19,673 nucleotides of DNA from Lachnospiraceae bacterium (GTDB taxonomy: Bacteria > Bacillota > Clostridia > Lachnospirales > Lachnospiraceae): assembly GCA_900754855.1 (NCBI GenBank), contig CAAEEI010000073.1, forward strand, positions 1 through 19,673, read 5' to 3'. Each line of letters begins with the position of its first letter. Positions within the stretch are counted from its first letter, which is position 1. Under the pieces are notes generated by a model. It made no database searches and was not told the DNA's origin. It worked only from the letters and a program-made list of their open reading frames with translations. Positions 16,918 to 19,673 of the stretch are shown here, piece by piece. Made by a program: the position numbers and the translations under genes.

Positions 16918-18871
16918 CGTTTCCCTGTGGGAGTTATTACTCCCGGCAATGGCAGGAGGGTCGATGGTGCTCATCCCCGATGGAAAGGAAACGGATCCTG
17001 CCTATTTGTGGCAGACCATCAAAAAATACAAAATCAATCAGGTGCATTTTGTTCCTTCCATGCTGTCTGTGTTTATGTCCTGGGTAGAAAAGAACAAAGA
17101 AACAGAGAAAGAAACGTTTCTGTGTGAAAATGTGCTGGCCAGCGGAGAAGAACTCAGGGCAGATCTGGTTCGCCGTTTTATGGCAGCTTTCCCTGAAACG
17201 GCAATCAATAATCTCTATGGTCCGGCGGAATGTACGATTGATGTCAGTTACCATCGCTGCCGCCCGGGAGAAAAAATAGTTCCCATAGGAAAACCGGTAT
17301 GGAATACAGAGTTAAAAATCATCAACCGGAAAAAACAGGAGATTCCTTTTGGCTATATCGGAGAAATATTGATTCTTGGCGATCTCGTGGGAAAAGGGTA
17401 CGTAAGCACAGCAGAGAGCGAAAATCAACGTTTTATTTCTGTTGAAGGAAAAAGAGGATACCGGACCGGAGATCTGGGCTATGTAGATGATCAGGGAGAA
17501 ATCGTTTATGTGGGAAGAACAGATCGGGAAATCAAACATCGCGGAATGCGGGTTAATCTTGCGGCCATTGAAAAGGAAACCACAGGTTTGCCCGGCATTA
17601 CCCATGCGGCGGCGCTGGTGGAAGAAAGACATCTGCTGTTATTTGTAGAAACCACCCGTACAAAAGAACAGGTGAAAGACACGCTGGCGCAGCATCTGCC
17701 GCCCCGTTATCTGCCGGACATCTTATTGGTGATGGAAAAAATACCCTGCAATAAAAATGGGAAGTGTGACTATCGGGCATTATCGGAATTTTATCAGGAG
17801 CAGATTAAACAGAACGGAGGAAAAAAGGGTTCCGATACAGAGAGGGATGATCACGAAAATCCACGCAGGATTAAATCGGTGGAAGAAGATATTCTCTGTA
17901 GTATAAATAAGGTAACCGGCACAGGATGGATCGCGCCAGATGACTTCATCTTTGATTGTGGTCTGGATTCGTTGTCCGTGGTGGAACTTATACTGGAATT
18001 AGAACAAAAAGGATATACGGCGCGTTTTGCTGATGTGTATGAGACAGGCACAGTCAAAAAACTGGCGCAGCGAATTATGAAAAAAAACAGAGAAGAAGAC
18101 CGTATTTTACGGCTTTATCCAGATTGGATACCTCTGGGAAGAGAACAGGAAACACAGAAAGAAAAAACAGAGGAAAAAGCAAAACTGGTTGTGGCTGTGC
18201 CCTACGCCGGGACCGATCCTTATTTGTTTCATGCACTGGCGGAGAAACTTACGGCAAGGGGATATACTTTTTTGGCCTGTGCGGCAGAAAAAAAGGAGCA
18301 GACCGTAGAAGAACTTGCAGAAAAAATAGAAAAGGAACTTACCCCGTGGATACAGAAGGAAGACACAGAGATAGTATTGTTTGGCTGTTGTGTGGGCGCT
18401 GCGCTGACTCTTGCGCTGGGGCAGAGACTGGAAAGACATCCGTCGGTAACTCTCCGTCTGGTTCTGGCCGGCAGTCTGCCCGCTTCGTTTTTGGGCACAA
18501 AAGCAATAAAAAAGAAAAGAATACTGTTATGGGATCTGCTTTCACAAAAAGCAGGCGAGTGTTTTTTATCCTGTCTTTATGGAGAAAAAGTACACTTATC
18601 CGAAGCAATGTATGAACGATTAAAAGAAGAAGCACGGATGTATGTGGATTACTTTGAAAAAATCCGTTGGGAAAAAAGCGTGGTGAAAGCAGACGCCACG
18701 GTGATCTTCGGGAAAAAAGACTTGCTGACTTTAGGCTATGGAAAAAGATATTTCCAATGGAAAAATTTTATAGAAGGAAACATCAGGCTGGTGGAAATAC
18801 CGGGAGCAGCGCATTATTTTGTCCGTTCCTGTGGGGAGACGGTGGCAGAAGCTGTTCTTTTCGGAGAGTAA
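16658..18871 (+). CDS. C-terminal part of broken EntF-like NRPS: serine-type adenylation domain, carrier protein and Cys-thioesterase
   Basis: Second half of the NRPS, opening at a GTG inside the duplication that is probably not a real start. Numbered as the repaired 1309-residue protein: A3 motif STSGSTG at 614-620, FDVSLWE with Asp659, NLYGPAECTID, YRTGD, and A10 lysine Lys941. Reading the ten pocket positions by motif gives DVWHLSLIDK, the recognised serine code. HFVPSML and VPIGKPVWNT also recall enterobactin synthase EntF. A carrier protein follows with DCGLDSLS and phosphopantetheine site Ser1010, then a thioesterase (about 1065-1309) with GCCVG, where Cys1150 replaces the usual serine, plus a late Asp (FGKKD) and His (GAAHYF). 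Expected product: a serine-containing acyl or peptidyl unit. Without a condensation partner in frame the fragment may be inactive. Sequence is otherwise undamaged, so the break looks recent. Confidence 0.87.
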   Translation: MTAWIEQWKREKAVLEKQTGVFFAQSRREHGKGGGILAYRMSTSGSTGQPKVAEIYRKSLNLRLAWMIREFSMKGSRVLQKTKDTFDVSLWELLLPAMAGGSMVLIPDGKETDPAYLWQTIKKYKINQVHFVPSMLSVFMSWVEKNKETEKETFLCENVLASGEELRADLVRRFMAAFPETAINNLYGPAECTIDVSYHRCRPGEKIVPIGKPVWNTELKIINRKKQEIPFGYIGEILILGDLVGKGYVSTAESENQRFISVEGKRGYRTGDLGYVDDQGEIVYVGRTDREIKHRGMRVNLAAIEKETTGLPGITHAAALVEERHLLLFVETTRTKEQVKDTLAQHLPPRYLPDILLVMEKIPCNKNGKCDYRALSEFYQEQIKQNGGKKGSDTERDDHENPRRIKSVEEDILCSINKVTGTGWIAPDDFIFDCGLDSLSVVELILELEQKGYTARFADVYETGTVKKLAQRIMKKNREEDRILRLYPDWIPLGREQETQKEKTEEKAKLVVAVPYAGTDPYLFHALAEKLTARGYTFLACAAEKKEQTVEELAEKIEKELTPWIQKEDTEIVLFGCCVGAALTLALGQRLERHPSVTLRLVLAGSLPASFLGTKAIKKKRILLWDLLSQKAGECFLSCLYGEKVHLSEAMYERLKEEARMYVDYFEKIRWEKSVVKADATVIFGKKDLLTLGYGKRYFQWKNFIEGNIRLVEIPGAAHYFVRSCGETVAEAVLFGE

Positions 18872-18911
18872 AAGAAAAAGAAACCCAGGCGGAAAAAATG
18901 GAGGAAAGAAG

Positions 18912-19673
18912 ATGTTACGATATGTAAACATAAACGGGCATACGCTGAGCATGCAGAATGTGATGGTAAATATAGGAAGCTTCCTTGGCATTATCGTTGT
19001 AGCGCTGCTTTTATACAAACAGTATGGAAAGACAGAAAATACAGAAAAGACAGGAAGAAAGATCGGTCGGTATATCGTTATTCCGATGCTGACAGAAGCG
19101 GTGATCGCCAAGACGATTGGTCCGTTTCTGGGCAGATGGATCAGAGGGATGAGCTATGCTTTTTCGGAGATAACCACCAATAAGGCAGAGTATATCTGGG
19201 AAAATGCCGGAACTCATTTTATAGGAACCGTTCTTTTGCCGGTAGTATTCCGGATTGTTTATGAAAAAAAAGAAAGAAGGAATATCCTTAATGTGCTTGC
19301 CTTTTTCTTTCCGATACAGCACATCTTTAACCGGTTGGGCTGCCTGATGGAAGGTTGTTGTTATGGGGTGCCGATGCATGGCGCAGGATCCATAAAATTT
19401 CCCGATGAAATTTTAACCTATCGTGTTTTTCCATCGCAGATATTGGAAATTGTGTGCATGGTTCTGCTGTTGTGTGGTCTGCTCTTTTGCCTGAAAAAGA
19501 AAGGCCCTGTTTTTGCCCTTTCTATGGGAGGATTTGGAATGAGCATATTTTTTTCTGAATTTTTCATGGACAAAACGGGAGTTATGCAGTATTTTGGTTT
19601 GACGGTTATCCAGTTTTTTGCGCTTTTGCTCTGTGGGATTGCGTTGGTTTTGTGGTTTTCCTCCAAACCAGAG
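18912..19673 (+). CDS. Lgt-like (prolipoprotein diacylglyceryl transferase family) membrane protein, variant GCC motif, 3'-truncated
   Basis: 254 visible residues, open to the end of the window, with several hydrophobic helices. The segment NRLGCLMEGCCYG (140-152) aligns with the Lgt signature GRLGNFINGELWG: Arg141, Gly143 and Gly152 match, but the Asn and Glu are replaced by Cys144 and Cys149. His102 in NAGTHFIG sits where the essential His of E. coli Lgt falls. True Lgt moves diacylglycerol from phosphatidylglycerol to a lipobox cysteine. The Cys-rich variants form a side branch of unknown substrate, and no lipobox protein is seen in this window. The start ATG at 18912 follows GGAGGAAAG and lies 40 bp after the NRPS stop, so it is probably co-transcribed with it. 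A lipidation or membrane-tailoring role for the NRPS or peptide product is inference. Confidence 0.8.
   Translation, partial: MLRYVNINGHTLSMQNVMVNIGSFLGIIVVALLLYKQYGKTENTEKTGRKIGRYIVIPMLTEAVIAKTIGPFLGRWIRGMSYAFSEITTNKAEYIWENAGTHFIGTVLLPVVFRIVYEKKERRNILNVLAFFFPIQHIFNRLGCLMEGCCYGVPMHGAGSIKFPDEILTYRVFPSQILEIVCMVLLLCGLLFCLKKKGPVFALSMGGFGMSIFFSEFFMDKTGVMQYFGLTVIQFFALLLCGIALVLWFSSKPE

Noticed and set aside
14932..18871. Siderophore (enterobactin-type) synthase
   Set aside because: Despite the EntF-like serine module, no dihydroxybenzoate genes, aryl carrier or iron transporter lie in the window.

Overview
The window reads as a chromosomal segment of a low-to-mid G+C Firmicute, most likely a Lachnospiraceae-type gut Clostridia. 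The grounds are strong AGGAGG-type ribosome sites, frequent GGA/AAA/GAA codons, a BspA-type leucine-rich-repeat surface protein, and NHLM-type bacteriocin export ABC proteins beside a SpoIIE/STAS pair. Genus cannot be fixed from the sequence. All supported genes are on the + strand with short gaps (the largest is 198 bp), so this looks like one accessory gene cluster cut at both ends of the window.

Layout. (1) 2-3882: two NHLM-family export ABC transporters. The first is cut at its 5' end, where a C39 leader peptidase domain would be expected. (2) 3931-6654: a membrane-bound SpoIIE-type phosphatase carrying its own C-terminal RsbW-like ATPase, followed by a small STAS anti-sigma-factor antagonist. 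Together they form a partner-switching module with no sigma factor in view. (3) 6701-14569: a giant secreted Calx-beta/propeller/CARDB/LRR surface protein, interrupted by one in-frame TAG at 7316-7318. (4) 14581-14733: a 50-residue peptide with a textbook double-glycine leader, too short to be found by length-filtered gene calling. (5) 14734-14931: a regulatory-looking gap with a perfect palindrome, a TATAAT box and a long RNA hairpin. (6) 14932-18871: an EntF-like NRPS module (C-A-PCP-TE) whose adenylation pocket reads as the serine code. It is split in two by a perfect 10-bp tandem duplication at 16649-16668. (7) 18912-end: an Lgt-like membrane protein, cut at the 3' end.

Working model (inference): the ABC pair exports the double-glycine peptide. 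The NRPS makes or attaches a seryl unit, and the Lgt-like protein may supply lipid chemistry at the membrane. The giant protein acts at the cell surface, and the phosphatase/STAS pair senses a membrane or envelope signal and controls the system. I do not recognise this combination as a characterised system. Both broken genes (amber codon; 10-bp duplication) need a single event each to be restored, so they could be recent inactivation, reversible switches or assembly errors.
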